The notes below the pieces were generated by a model that was given only the letters and a program-made list of their open reading frames with translations, was not told the origin of the DNA and made no database searches. Both the position numbers and the translations under genes were made by a program. Below, one piece after another: positions 18,715 to 27,708 of a stretch of 64,000 nt of DNA. The DNA is from Sphingopyxis sp. (lineage in GTDB: Bacteria > Pseudomonadota > Alphaproteobacteria > Sphingomonadales > Sphingomonadaceae): contig NZ_JADIZJ010000001.1 in NCBI RefSeq assembly GCF_016704835.1, positions 62,001 through 126,000 of the forward strand. Direction: 5' to 3'. The first letter of the stretch is position 1; every line of letters begins with the position of its first letter.

Positions 18715-19404
18715 ATGCACCGTGAAACCCACGCCGCAAGCCGCATTGGTTGGCTGCGCGCCGCGATCCTCGGCGCCAACGACGGGATCGTGTCGACCGC
18801 CAGCCTGATCGCCGGGGTCGCCGCTGCGGGCGCATCGGGCTCGGCGATTCTCGTGACCGGCACCGCGGGGCTGGTCGCGGGCGCCATGTCGATGGCGGCG
18901 GGCGAATATGTGTCGGTTAGCTCGCAGGGCGACGCCGAAAAAGCCGATATCGCCAAGGAAACCCTCGAACTCGCGACCGATCCCGAATTCGAGCTCGAAG
19001 AACTGACCCAAATCTACCAGCAGCGCGGGCTCGACCGTCCACTCGCCGAGCAGGTCGCCACGCAGCTCACCGCGCACAACGCGCTCGATAGCCATTTGCG
19101 CGACGAGCTTGGCCTGACCAGTGAACTGGCGGCGCGCCCGATCCAGGCGGCAGCGGCTTCGGCGGGGAGTTTCACTGTCGGCGCGGCGCTTCCTTTGGCG
19201 ATCGTGCTGCTCGTGGACGGCCCGTCGCTGCCATGGATCGTTTCGGCGGCCTCGCTGATTTTTCTCGCCGTTCTCGGCGCACTCGGCGCGTGGGTGGGGA
19301 AAGCGCCGATCGCGCGCGCCGTCCTGCGCGTGGGGTTCTGGGGCGCCGTCGCCATGGGAGTGACGATGGCGATCGGATCGCTGTTCGGGACCGCAGTCGG
19401 CTGA
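18715..19404 (+). CDS. VIT family (CCC1-like) metal transporter
   Basis: The 229-residue membrane protein has the VIT1/CCC1 hallmarks: IGWLRAAILGANDGIVSTASLIAGVA (helix 1 with conserved N and D), MSMAAGEYVSVSSQ (helix 2 end), a cytosolic glutamate-rich loop (ELEELTQIYQQRGL) and three C-terminal helices. Homologues move Fe(II) or Mn(II) out of the cytosol. The E-rich loop is the metal-collecting domain in plant VIT1. It follows the SMP-30 gene with a nine-base gap. Confidence 0.92.
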   Translation: MHRETHAASRIGWLRAAILGANDGIVSTASLIAGVAAAGASGSAILVTGTAGLVAGAMSMAAGEYVSVSSQGDAEKADIAKETLELATDPEFELEELTQIYQQRGLDRPLAEQVATQLTAHNALDSHLRDELGLTSELAARPIQAAAASAGSFTVGAALPLAIVLLVDGPSLPWIVSAASLIFLAVLGALGAWVGKAPIARAVLRVGFWGAVAMGVTMAIGSLFGTAVG

Positions 19405-19496
19405 CGAGCGCGTCTTGCGCGATTGTCAGCGCGGGCTGCATCTGTATGACTGTCCGCCACTCCGCGAAAGCGGCACGACAATCGGAGGGGTCCGCA

Positions 19497-20600
19497 ATGA
19501 ACTTGAAGCGCTGGGCGATCGACATCGATCGCGACGATATCACGCAAGCCCAGCTGGTCGCCGACCCTGATACGCCGCTCGCATCGGGACAGGTTCGCGT
19601 CCATGTCGACAGCTATGCGATGACCGCAAACAACATCACCTATGCGGTGTTCGGCAAACCCGCAGGGTTGTTCGGAAACGACCAGGGCTACTGGGATTTC
19701 TTCGCCGAACGCGGCGCGCCCGGCCGCCTGCCCGTCTGGGGTTTCGCCACCGTCACCGAAAGCGCCGCCGAGGGCGTGGCGATCGGCGACCGCTTCTACG
19801 GCTATTATCCGATGGCGAGCGAAGCCGTACTGACCGTCGGCAAAGCCGGGGCGGGCGGCTTCACCGACGTCAACCCGCGCCGCATCACCTTGCCTGCGAT
19901 CTACAACCAGTATCAGCGGATCGAGGCGCTGGCCGACTATCGCGCCGCTGACCATGATTATTGGCCGGTGTTCCGCCCGCTGTTCCTGACCGGTTGGCTG
20001 ATCGCCGACCAGTTCGAGGATGAAGGCGACTATGGTGTCCAGCAGATCTTGATCGCGAGCGCGTCGAGCAAGACCGCGATCGGGCTTGGCTTCGCGCTCA
20101 AACAGCGCGCCGATCGCCCCGAAACGATCGGGCTGACCAGCGCCGCCAATGTCGAGGCGCTCGCCGCGCAGGGTATTTACGATCGGGTGATCAGCTACGA
20201 CCAGATCATGACGCTCAATGCGGCCACGCCCGCGGCGCTGGTCGATATGGCGGGCAATGGCGCAGTGACGCGCGTCGTCCACAGCCATTTCGGCAATCAG
20301 CTGCTGGCGTCGATCATCGTCGGCAAGTCGCACTGGGACGCGCAGGCCGACGTTGAGGGTTTGCCAGGCCCCGACCGCCAGGGGTTTTTCGCCCCCGGAC
20401 GTAGCCAGAAACGTATCGCCGACTGGGGCGGTGCGGTGTTCGGCCAAAAGATCGCCGCAGCCTGGCTCGCCTTCATGGATATTGCTCCGCGGCTGGCATC
20501 GGTCGATAAGCGCAGCGGCGGCGACGCGGCGCTCACCGCCTATCGGGAAATGCTCTCGGGACAGACCGACCCCGGAACGGGGATCGTCGTCGTCCCATGA
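19497..20600 (+). CDS. DUF2855 family protein
   Basis: The 367-residue protein matches DUF2855: it begins with a domain like the GroES-like part of medium-chain reductases (VRVHVDSYAMTANNITYAVFG) and has a conserved FYGYYPMASEAVL and LIASASSKTAIGLGFAL in the Rossmann part. No classical zinc ligands are seen. The function is unknown, possibly an NAD(P)H-dependent enoyl or ketone reductase. The start is ATG 19497, with CGGAGGGG upstream; longer readings overlap the VIT gene. Confidence 0.88.
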   Translation: MNLKRWAIDIDRDDITQAQLVADPDTPLASGQVRVHVDSYAMTANNITYAVFGKPAGLFGNDQGYWDFFAERGAPGRLPVWGFATVTESAAEGVAIGDRFYGYYPMASEAVLTVGKAGAGGFTDVNPRRITLPAIYNQYQRIEALADYRAADHDYWPVFRPLFLTGWLIADQFEDEGDYGVQQILIASASSKTAIGLGFALKQRADRPETIGLTSAANVEALAAQGIYDRVISYDQIMTLNAATPAALVDMAGNGAVTRVVHSHFGNQLLASIIVGKSHWDAQADVEGLPGPDRQGFFAPGRSQKRIADWGGAVFGQKIAAAWLAFMDIAPRLASVDKRSGGDAALTAYREMLSGQTDPGTGIVVVP

Positions 20601-20649
20601 GGGTCGTGAGCGAGCATCCTCGTCAGTCCGCGCCGGAAAGGATAGAACC

Positions 20650-21048
20650 ATGCTCCGTACCCTGATTGTCGCCACGACCATCGCGCTTTCGCTCCCGGCC
20701 GCCGCCGCCGAAACGCCCAAGACCGTGCCCGCGCGCAAGGCCGACCTCGCCGACCGCGTCGCCGGCACGTACAAGGGCGCGGTCATTTCCGACGCGCGCG
20801 GATCGTCGCGCGACAATGTCACGATCACCGTCACCCGCGTCGGCGCTAACAAGGTCGAGGTCAAATCCGGCTATGCGCGCATCCCGTCGGTCACCATCCC
20901 GCTCGAAAAGGCGATGGACGCCATCCTCGCGGCCAACGGCCCCTATGTCTTTCTGCTCGACACGGTGAGGTCGCCCGATCGGCTCGATCTCACCATCGAT
21001 GACGCCAGCTGGTCGGGCACGCGCGTCGCCAGCCCCGCCCCGAAATAA
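20650..21048 (+). CDS. small exported protein of unknown function
   Basis: The 132-residue product has a clear signal peptide (MLRTLIVATTIALSLPAAAA). The mature part is a beta-rich domain of about 110 residues: GTYKGAVISDARGSSRDNVTITV, then VEVKSGYARIPSV. It resembles periplasmic single-domain proteins seen in sphingomonads, but I cannot name a family. AGGATAGAACC precedes the ATG. It lies between DUF2855 and the HAD gene, both on the same strand. Confidence 0.75.
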   Translation: MLRTLIVATTIALSLPAAAAETPKTVPARKADLADRVAGTYKGAVISDARGSSRDNVTITVTRVGANKVEVKSGYARIPSVTIPLEKAMDAILAANGPYVFLLDTVRSPDRLDLTIDDASWSGTRVASPAPK

Positions 21049-21064
21049 GGTTGGCCCTTTTTCC

Positions 21065-21712
21065 ATGACCTGCAGCACCGTGATTTTCGATTTCGGCGGG
21101 GTAATCACCTCGTCGCCGTTCGAGGCGTTCAACCAGCTGGAGGACGAACGCGGACTGCCGCACGATTTCGTCCGCCGCGTCAACGCTGCCGATCCCGACA
21201 ACAATGCTTGGGCGAAGTTCGAGCGCGCCGAAATCGACGCCGCCGCCTTCGACACATTGTTCGCCAATGAGGCGCGCGCGCTGGGGCATGCGCTGGAGGG
21301 CGAAGCGGTGCTCGCGGTGCTGGCGGGTGCGGTGCGCCCGGCGATGGTCGCGGCGCTCGACACGCTCAAGGCGGAGGGCTTTGCGATTGGCTGCATCACC
21401 AACAATGTGCCCAGCGGACACGGCGCGGGCATGGCGCGCAGCTTCGCGAAAGCCGAAGAGGTCGCCGCGATCATGGCGCGCTTCGACCATGTCATCGAAT
21501 CGAGCAAGGTCGGGGTCCGCAAGCCCGATCCACGGATTTACGAAATGATGTGCGAAGCCCTCGGCGTTGCACCCGCCGCCTGTATCTATCTCGACGACCT
21601 CGGCATCAACTGCAAACCCGCCGCGCAGCTGGGCATGCACGCGATCAAGGTGACCAGCGGCGAGCAGGCGCTGGCCGACCTGTCGGCTGCGCTGGGGATG
21701 CCATTACCCTGA
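21065..21712 (+). CDS. HAD-IA family hydrolase
   Basis: The 215-residue protein resembles the epoxide-hydrolase-N-terminal or ACAD10-type HAD phosphatases. Motif I is FDFGGVITSSP, in which the second Asp of DxD is Gly, as is usual in this subgroup. Motif II is GCITNN, motif III ESSKVGVRKPDPRIYEMM, and motif IV is YLDDLGINCKPA. It is probably a cytosolic phosphatase or haloacid-type hydrolase on a small organic acid. It starts 16 bases after the previous gene. Confidence 0.88.
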   Translation: MTCSTVIFDFGGVITSSPFEAFNQLEDERGLPHDFVRRVNAADPDNNAWAKFERAEIDAAAFDTLFANEARALGHALEGEAVLAVLAGAVRPAMVAALDTLKAEGFAIGCITNNVPSGHGAGMARSFAKAEEVAAIMARFDHVIESSKVGVRKPDPRIYEMMCEALGVAPAACIYLDDLGINCKPAAQLGMHAIKVTSGEQALADLSAALGMPLP

Positions 21713-21775
21713 CAACGCGCCTTGCGCTCGCGACCCGAGTGACCGTTTGGGCTGGAGAACGGACTTTTTCTATGT

Positions 21776-21803
21776 CGTCATCCCGGCGAAGACCGGGATG
21801 ACG
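21776..21803. repeat. CGTCATCCCGGCGAA palindrome (single hairpin)
   Basis: CGTCATCCCGG and CCGGGATGACG are exact reverse complements around CGAAGA. A longer, two-hairpin copy is at 28273-28350. The site lies in the gap between the convergent HAD and LysR genes. It could act as a bidirectional terminator, but no T-tract follows. Confidence 0.65.
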
Positions 21804-21845
21804 AGGTTGTTGATGGCCGCTTCGAGTCGTTCGCCCCCGCCCTGC

Positions 21846-22739
21846 TCAGTTGCTCACATCGGCAAGGTTAAGCAGCGCCGCGCGCGCAAAAATCTGCGTT
21901 AGCACCGGTTCAGTATCGGCGACGCGCATTGCGACCTGAAACTCGACCGGCGCCAGCGCGGGCATGCCCCCGATTTCCACGAGCGCGTCGCTTTCCACCT
22001 CGGCGCGCACCATCGGCTGCGGGAAAATGCCGATTCCCCCGCCCGCCTTGGCAATGTCGATCATCGTTCGCGCATTGTTGCACAGGTTGAGCGATTTTTG
22101 CGCGATCCGCGACGCCGCGATCGCCTCGCGCATCCGGCCGTGGATCGGCGAGTGGCTGGCGAGCGACCAGACGGGCAGACCGGTGTCGCCGCCCGCAAAC
22201 GCTGACGCGACCGCCGGACTTGCGAGCCACACCAGTTCCACTTCACCGATCGGGCTGGTCTTGAGCGCCGGATGCGCGATCGGTCCGGCGGCAAATGCGA
22301 TGTCGGTGCGCCCGGTCAACAGCTGCTGGATCAGGTTTGCGGTCAGATCGATTTCGATCTCGAGCCCGACGTTGGGCATGTCGGTCTTCAGGCCTGCGAC
22401 GAAGGCGGGCAAACAGCTCGCCGCCGCGATCTCGCCCGCGCCGATCCGCACCACCCCGCTCGCCTCGCCATAACCGCCGCTGCGGAGCAGCGCATATTGC
22501 ATGTCGCGCAGCAACGGATCGCAATCGCGCACCAGCTTGCGCCCCGCGGCGGTGAGCGACATCGTGCGGCCGTCGCGCCGGAACAGCGACGTCCCCAGGC
22601 GCTGCTCCAGCTCGCGCATCCGCGCCGACACCGTCGGCTGGGTGGTATTGAGTCGCTCGGCGGCCGCCGAAAACGTGCCGAGCCGGTCGATCCAGAGCAG
22701 GGTTTCGAGGTGATAGAGCGCGACACGATTGATCGACAT
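21846..22739 (-). CDS. LysR family transcriptional regulator
   Basis: The 297-residue protein has the N-terminal winged helix-turn-helix (YHLETLLWIDRLGTFSAAAERLNTTQPTVSARMRELEQRLG, residues about 9-48) and the LRRDGRTMSLTAAGRKL wing, followed by a periplasmic-binding-like effector domain. It is divergent from the CoA-transferase operon at 22831, the usual arrangement for a LysR activator of its neighbour. The effector is unknown, perhaps an acid or CoA intermediate of ketone-body use. Confidence 0.92.
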   Translation of the reverse strand: MSINRVALYHLETLLWIDRLGTFSAAAERLNTTQPTVSARMRELEQRLGTSLFRRDGRTMSLTAAGRKLVRDCDPLLRDMQYALLRSGGYGEASGVVRIGAGEIAAASCLPAFVAGLKTDMPNVGLEIEIDLTANLIQQLLTGRTDIAFAAGPIAHPALKTSPIGEVELVWLASPAVASAFAGGDTGLPVWSLASHSPIHGRMREAIAASRIAQKSLNLCNNARTMIDIAKAGGGIGIFPQPMVRAEVESDALVEIGGMPALAPVEFQVAMRVADTEPVLTQIFARAALLNLADVSN

Positions 22740-22830
22740 CGTCTATGTATAAACACAAATTAGAACAATTAGAATTGATGAATTAAATGCGCCAAGGTCG
22801 GCACGCCATCACAGTCAGGAGAGCCATCCC
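22740..22830. promoter_or_regulatory. divergent promoter region, lysR/scoA
   Basis: This 91-base gap is strikingly A+T-rich (22745-22790) in a G+C-rich setting. It has a 9-base-spaced direct repeat AATTAGAA at 22758-22765 and 22767-22774, and a further AATTgatgAATT just downstream. Candidate LysR sites (T-N11-A) overlap it. It probably holds both promoters and the regulator's binding site. Confidence 0.5.
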
Positions 22831-23541
22831 ATGGGAAAGAAGCAATATCCCACCGCCGCCGCCGCGCTGGAAGGTCTGCTCTTTGACGGCATGCAGATTT
22901 GCGCCGGCGGGTTCGGCCTGTGCGGCATTCCCGAGCGGCTGATCGATGCAATCCGCGATGCTGGAACGAAAGACCTCACCATCGCCAGCAACAACGCCGG
23001 GATCGACGGCGAAGGGCTTGGCAAGCTGCTGCGCACGCGGCAGGTCAAAAAGATGATCTCGTCCTATGTCGGCGAGAACAAGGAGTTCGAGCGACAATAT
23101 CTGGCGGGCGAGCTCGAGGTCGAATTCTGTCCGCAGGGCACGCTCGCCGAACGCTGCCGCGCCGGCGGTGCGGGCATCCCCGGCTTTTATACCAAGACCG
23201 GCGTCGGCACCGCGGTGGCCGAGGGCAAGGAAGTCAAGAATTTTGACGGCCAGGATTATATCCTGGAGCGCGGCATCTTTGCCGACCTGGCGATCATCAA
23301 GGGCTGGAAAGCCGATGAGAGCGGTAACCTCATCTTCCGTAAGACCGCGCGCAACTTCAACGCGCCGATGGCGACCGCGGCGAAGATCTGCGTCGCCGAG
23401 GTCGAGGAAATCGTCCCCGTCGGCAGCCTCGACCCCGACGTCATCCACCTGCCCGGCATCTATGTGAAGCGCATGATCATCGGCGCACCCTATGACAAGA
23501 AAATCGAATTCCGCACGGTGCGTCCGCGCGAGGCGGCGTGA
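22831..23541 (+). CDS. scoA: 3-oxoacid CoA-transferase subunit A
   Basis: The 236-residue protein has the CoA-transferase alpha-subunit features: [16 protein letters not shown] (oxyanion and CoA-binding region), [42 protein letters not shown] and [10 protein letters not shown]. With subunit B (24419) it moves CoA between succinate and acetoacetate or another 3-oxoacid. The lipoprotein phosphatase gene overlaps its stop by one base and separates it from scoB. Confidence 0.93.
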   Translation: MGKKQYPTAAAALEGLLFDGMQICAGGFGLCGIPERLIDAIRDAGTKDLTIASNNAGIDGEGLGKLLRTRQVKKMISSYVGENKEFERQYLAGELEVEFCPQGTLAERCRAGGAGIPGFYTKTGVGTAVAEGKEVKNFDGQDYILERGIFADLAIIKGWKADESGNLIFRKTARNFNAPMATAAKICVAEVEEIVPVGSLDPDVIHLPGIYVKRMIIGAPYDKKIEFRTVRPREAA

Positions 23542-24419
23542 TGCGCGCGCTTCCGTTCGTCGCTTCGTTGCTACTTGCGGGCTGCGCGACCGCTCCTGCT
23601 GATATCACAACGGCTCCGCCACCGCCGTCCGCCGCGATCCCGGCCGAAGCCGCCAAGCCGCCCGTGGCGCTGCAGTATCTCTATGGTTCGACCGAAGCTG
23701 CCGTCGCGGTGCGCGCGACCAATGCCCGCATCGCCGCCTATGGGCTTGAACGGATGAAGCAGCGCCCTCAGGATAGCGTCGTGCTCGCCGCCAGTGCGAC
23801 GATGGCCGCGCCGACCTTCGAACCGTGCGGCAACAAGCCGTTCGCCGCGGTGTTCGACGCCGACGAGACGCTGATCTGGAATCTTGGCCCGATGCGCTAT
23901 TTCGCGGAAAAGGGCAGCGCGTTCGATCCCAAAATCTGGGACCAGTGGGAAAAGAGCGGCGCGGGCAAGGCGGTCGCGATGCCCGGCACGGTCGAGATGG
24001 TCGGCAAACTGCGCGCGGCGGGTATCACGGTCATCGCCAACACCAACCGCAGCGCGACGAATGCCAAGGGCAGCGAAGATACGCTGCGCGCCGCCGGACT
24101 CGGCGACTTCAAGCATGGCGAGACTTTGTTCCTGATGGGCGACGATGCCACCGGGTCGAGCAAGGACGGGCGCCGCGTCACCATTGCGGCAAAATATTGC
24201 GTCATCATCCTCGCCGGCGATCAGCTCGGCGATTTCAGCCAGCAGTTCAATGTCAAGGACTTGCCCGCCGCGACCCGCACCGCGCTCGCCACTGGTCCCG
24301 CCGCCGCTATGCTATGGGACAAGGGCTGGTTCCTGTTCCCCAACGCCGTCTATGGCCCCTGGGAAAAACTGGGCTGGGACGACACTTTTCCCTCCGACAA
24401 AAATTGGGAGCCGAAATAA
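23541..24419 (+). CDS. HAD acid phosphatase-like lipoprotein
   Basis: The 292-residue protein is a predicted lipoprotein: [15 protein letters not shown] with Cys15 as the lipidation site. It then has a proline-rich linker and a class-C/e(P4)-type acid phosphatase domain of the HAD superfamily. Motif I is FDADET (D106, D108), motif II is NTNRS, and GDQLGDF supplies the late acidic residues. Such proteins dephosphorylate nucleotides or sugar phosphates outside the inner membrane. The ATG overlaps the scoA stop and its TAA overlaps the scoB ATG, so translation is coupled on both sides. The metabolic link with CoA transfer is not obvious. Confidence 0.87.
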   Translation: MRALPFVASLLLAGCATAPADITTAPPPPSAAIPAEAAKPPVALQYLYGSTEAAVAVRATNARIAAYGLERMKQRPQDSVVLAASATMAAPTFEPCGNKPFAAVFDADETLIWNLGPMRYFAEKGSAFDPKIWDQWEKSGAGKAVAMPGTVEMVGKLRAAGITVIANTNRSATNAKGSEDTLRAAGLGDFKHGETLFLMGDDATGSSKDGRRVTIAAKYCVIILAGDQLGDFSQQFNVKDLPAATRTALATGPAAAMLWDKGWFLFPNAVYGPWEKLGWDDTFPSDKNWEPK

Positions 24420-25054
24420 TGCCCTGGACCCGCGACGATATGGCGGCGCGCGCCGCAAAGGAACTGCAGGATGGCTATTACGTCAACCTGGGCATCGGCA
24501 TTCCGACGCTGGTCGCGAACCATATCCCCGCGGGGATGACGGTCACGCTCCAGTCGGAAAACGGCATGCTCGGCATCGGCCCCTTCCCGCTCGAAGGCGA
24601 AGAAGACGCCGATCTGATCAATGCGGGCAAGCAGACGATCAGCGAGGTCCCGAATTCGGCCTACTTCTCGTCGGCGGACAGTTTCGCGATGATCCGCGGC
24701 GGGCATATCGACCTCACCGTGCTCGGCGCGATGGAGATTGCCGAAAATGGTGACATCGCCAACTGGATGATCCCGGGCAAGATGATCAAGGGCATGGGCG
24801 GCGCGATGGACCTCGTCGCCGGGGTCAAGAAGATCATCGTCGTGATGGAGCACAACGCCAAGGACGGCAGCCCGAAATTCATCCCGGCCTGCACCCTGCC
24901 GCTGACCGGCAAGAATGTTGTCGACATGATCATCACCGACCTCGCGGTTTTCCGCCGCGACGATCATGTCAGCCCGTTCAAGCTGATCGAACTCGCGCCG
25001 GGGGTGACCGCCGAGGAGGTCGCCGGAAAGACCACCGCGCATTATATCGCCTGA
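24419..25054 (+). CDS. scoB: 3-oxoacid CoA-transferase subunit B
   Basis: The 211-residue beta subunit has [18 protein letters not shown] and the catalytic glutamate in [14 protein letters not shown], followed by [14 protein letters not shown] and [19 protein letters not shown]. These are diagnostic. The glutamate forms the enzyme-CoA thioester. The start ATG 24419 overlaps the preceding stop (TAATG). It completes the enzyme with scoA. Confidence 0.94.
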   Translation: MPWTRDDMAARAAKELQDGYYVNLGIGIPTLVANHIPAGMTVTLQSENGMLGIGPFPLEGEEDADLINAGKQTISEVPNSAYFSSADSFAMIRGGHIDLTVLGAMEIAENGDIANWMIPGKMIKGMGGAMDLVAGVKKIIVVMEHNAKDGSPKFIPACTLPLTGKNVVDMIITDLAVFRRDDHVSPFKLIELAPGVTAEEVAGKTTAHYIA

Positions 25055-25059
25055 ACCCC

Positions 25060-25510
25060 ATGGCTAGCGTGGCCGCCAACCCCGGCTCGACCTGGCTGCT
25101 GATCGGCGGCGAACTTTCCGTGGTCGCGGCCCTGCTCCATATCGCGTGCATTTTTTGGCGGTCCCGATTGGTATCGCTTCTTAGGCGCCGGCGAGGGCAT
25201 GGCGCGTGCGGCGGCGCGCGGTGACTGAACCCCGGCGCTGATCACGCTGGCGATCACCGCGGTGCTGCTGATGTGGGCCGCCTATGCCTTTTCGGGTGCA
25301 GGCACTTTGCCTCGCTTGCCTTTACTCCGCACCGGGCTGGTCACGATCACCGCCATCTATCTGCTCCGCGGGCTGATCTTGGTACCGCTTCATCTGGGGT
25401 GGCCGCAACACACCGACAGCTTCGCGATCTGGTCGTCGCTGACCGTTTTCCTATATGGTACGGCTTATGCTATCGGCACGACCAAGGCATGGCATTATCT
25501 GACAGTCTGA
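25060..25510 (+). pseudogene. broken small membrane-protein gene
   Basis: A four-helix membrane protein of about 150 residues can be rebuilt from ATG 25060 to TGA 25508. The first frame gives GSTWLLIGGELSVVAALLHIACIF. After a run of six T (25151-25156) the frame must move by one base to continue GGPDWYRFLGAGEGMARAAARGD, where an in-frame TGA (25226-25228) stands at a plausible Trp codon (TGG to TGA). The same frame then runs to the end (AYAFSGAG, LLRGLILVPLHLGWPQ). Two lesions argue for a true pseudogene, although the T-run could be a read error. Family name unknown. Confidence 0.75.
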
Positions 25511-25562
25511 AACCGTTCGGGGGTGACGGCGAAGGAAGTCACGGCTAAGACGGCGATCAATT

Positions 25563-26870
25563 ATGAGGTCGCAGTCCAATCAAGCTTCGATGCCGCGCGT
25601 ATTCCTTCTCCTGATCGCGACTATCGCATTGGGGTTTTCGGGCTGGTTTGGTATTCATGCCCTTGGCGGGAACCAGCCGCTCGCTAGTGTTCCCATCCCG
25701 ATCATGGCGCCGGAAAACCTCCCCCAAACCCCTTCCCAATGGCGCGGCCGGATCGACTATCGCGCACTCGACCAGCAACTCGCATACCTCGCGCAGCGCC
25801 CCGAAATGGCGGGGCTGGCGGTGGCGGTGGTCGAGGACGGCGAATTGCGCTTCGTGCGCGCCTACGGCGTCACCGACGTATCGACCGGTACGCCGGTCAC
25901 CGCGCAGACGATGTTCCGCTGGGCCTCAGTATCCAAAACCACGACCGGCGTGATGGCGGCGGCGCTGGCAAAGGACGGCGCGCTCGATCTCGATCGTCCG
26001 GTCGCCGACTGGCGCACATCGCTGCGGCTTCCGCGCGGCGCCGAAGCGCAAGTTACGCTGGACGATCTGCTCGCCCAGCGCACCGGCCTCACCAAAAACG
26101 CCTATGACGAAAAGCTGGAAGAAGGACAGAGCCCGGTGCTGATCCGGGCCGGGCTTGCCGCCGCGCCGCTGCAATGCGACCCCGGCACCTGCCACACGTA
26201 TCAGAATGTCGCCTTCGATGCGGCGAACGAAATCTTGACGGCGGCCGCTGACAAACCCTTTTCCAGCGCGGTCGAAGATCGATTTTTCCTTCCACTCGGG
26301 ATGGTTAGCGCCGGTTTCGGCATGGAGCGGCTGACCGGCGCTAAAGACTGGGCCAAGCCGCACCGCGGTCATCGGACCCTGCCGGTCAAAGAGGCCTATT
26401 GGCGCCTCCCCGCCGCCGCCGGTGTCGAGAGCGATATCGTCGATTTCGCCAAATGGATGCAGGCGATGATGGGATCGCGTCCCGATGTGCTGCCGCAATC
26501 GGTATTGCGGCTCGCCCACCGCCCCCGCGTCGGTACCGCGCGGCTCTATGGCGGCACGTTGCGTCAGGCGACCGGCGATGCGTCCTATGGCCTTGGCTGG
26601 CGGAGCTTCACCTATGGCGGCCACCGGCTCGAAGGCCATTCGGGCGCCGTGGCGGGCTATCGCGCGACAATGATTTTCGAACCGGCAACGCGGACGGGCG
26701 TCGTCGCGATGTGGAACAGCGACTGGGGCTTTCCCTTCCGCATCCCTTTCGCAGCGATCGACAGCTATCACAAGCGCGCCGACGCGGGCTGGCTCGACCT
26801 CAGCGAACTGCCGCCAGCGGCGGGCGTCGCCGCGGCGCCGCACCCGGTTGTCGGGGCGGGGAAAGGATAG
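25563..26870 (+). CDS. beta-lactamase family serine hydrolase
   Basis: The 435-residue protein carries the class-C beta-lactamase/esterase fold. An N-terminal hydrophobic segment (residues 11-30) anchors or exports it. The nucleophile motif SxxK is S122-VSK125, the second motif is YQN, and HSGAVAGY takes the place of KTG. The YGLGWRSFTYGGHRLEGHSG stretch is typical of periplasmic esterase or D-amino peptidase members. The natural substrate is unknown, and antibiotic hydrolysis is not implied. A start at 25590 (MPRVFLLL) would give a shorter, cleaner signal. Confidence 0.9.
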   Translation: MRSQSNQASMPRVFLLLIATIALGFSGWFGIHALGGNQPLASVPIPIMAPENLPQTPSQWRGRIDYRALDQQLAYLAQRPEMAGLAVAVVEDGELRFVRAYGVTDVSTGTPVTAQTMFRWASVSKTTTGVMAAALAKDGALDLDRPVADWRTSLRLPRGAEAQVTLDDLLAQRTGLTKNAYDEKLEEGQSPVLIRAGLAAAPLQCDPGTCHTYQNVAFDAANEILTAAADKPFSSAVEDRFFLPLGMVSAGFGMERLTGAKDWAKPHRGHRTLPVKEAYWRLPAAAGVESDIVDFAKWMQAMMGSRPDVLPQSVLRLAHRPRVGTARLYGGTLRQATGDASYGLGWRSFTYGGHRLEGHSGAVAGYRATMIFEPATRTGVVAMWNSDWGFPFRIPFAAIDSYHKRADAGWLDLSELPPAAGVAAAPHPVVGAGKG

Positions 26871-26908
26871 TCGTAAAGACGCGAAATCGTCCGACCGGAG
26901 CGCGAAGC

Positions 26909-27592
26909 ATGTACGAACTGATCACCGCCAATCGCAATTATTCGAGCTGGTCGCTGCGGCCGTGGGTGCTGATGGCCGCGCTGGGCATCGCGTTTCGGGA
27001 CCGTGTCGAACCCTTTACCAAGCCCGCCAATTACGGCGATTTCCGTCGCTTCTCGCCGACCGGGCAGGTCCCGGCGCTGCTCCACGAGGGACGCACCATT
27101 TATGATTCGCTCGGCATCGCGCTCTATCTCGCCGACCGGCACGACGGCGTGTGGCCGAACGATCCTGACGCGCGCGGCTGGGCGCAGTGCGCAGCCTGCG
27201 AAATGCACAGCGGCTTTGCGGCGCTGCGTAACGATTGCACGATGAATGTCGGGGTGCGCGTCACGCCGAAGCCGATGTCAAACGCCCTGCAGACCAATGT
27301 CGCGCGGATCCGCGAGCTGTTCGAGGAAGGGCTGGCGAAATTTGGCGGGCCATGGCTTGCGGGCGCCGATTTCACCGCGGGCGATGCCTTTTTCGCCCCG
27401 GTTGCATTTCGCATCCGCACCTACGGCCTTGATGTCGGCGCCGGGCAGGCGTGGGTCGAACATATCCTCGCGCATCCCGCGATGCTGGAGTGGGAACGGC
27501 AGGCGCTCGCCGAGAGCTGGCGCGAGGTCGGGCATGAAGAAGAATTGCGTACTTGCGGGGCAATTACGGCAGATTATCGGACGCGTTCCTAG
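26909..27592 (+). CDS. glutathione S-transferase family protein
   Basis: The 227-residue protein has the thioredoxin-like N-domain with YELITANRNYSSWSLRPWVLM, where Ser of the NYSSWS turn is the predicted glutathione-activating residue. TGQVPALLHEG and IYDSLGIALYLAD (glutathione-binding Asp-Ser) follow. The all-helical C-domain includes GPWLAGADFTAGDAFFAPV. It resembles bacterial GST groups acting in maleylacetoacetate-like or detoxification reactions. Cytosolic. Downstream a palindromic repeat separates it from crtZ. Confidence 0.9.
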   Translation: MYELITANRNYSSWSLRPWVLMAALGIAFRDRVEPFTKPANYGDFRRFSPTGQVPALLHEGRTIYDSLGIALYLADRHDGVWPNDPDARGWAQCAACEMHSGFAALRNDCTMNVGVRVTPKPMSNALQTNVARIRELFEEGLAKFGGPWLAGADFTAGDAFFAPVAFRIRTYGLDVGAGQAWVEHILAHPAMLEWERQALAESWREVGHEEELRTCGAITADYRTRS

Positions 27593-27606
27593 CGCCAAAA
27601 AGCACC

Positions 27607-27688
27607 GTTGGCCCTGAGTCTGTCGAAGGGCTGCCTTCTCTTTGAACGTCGCAAGGAAGAACGGTTCTTCGACAAGCTCGGGACCAAC
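27607..27688. repeat. inverted repeat, GAG-TGTCGAAG family
   Basis: The arms gttggccctgagtctgtcga (from 27607) and tcgacaagctcgggaccaac (to 27688) are reverse complements with about four mismatches. This is a REP-like unit, unlike the CGTCATCCCGG and GTCATTGCGA families. It sits in the convergent gap between the GST and crtZ. Confidence 0.7.
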
Positions 27689-27708
27689 GGATTTGGTTTA
27701 GGTCCGAT

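Noticed and set aside
19014..20864. 616-codon minus-strand frame across VIT and DUF2855 genes
   Set aside because: It crosses two conserved genes on the other strand, and has no domain; high G+C makes long antisense frames common.
25226..25228. TGA read as selenocysteine in the membrane-protein gene
   Set aside because: The reconstructed residue fits Trp, and a frameshift lies 70 bases earlier; ordinary decay is simpler.
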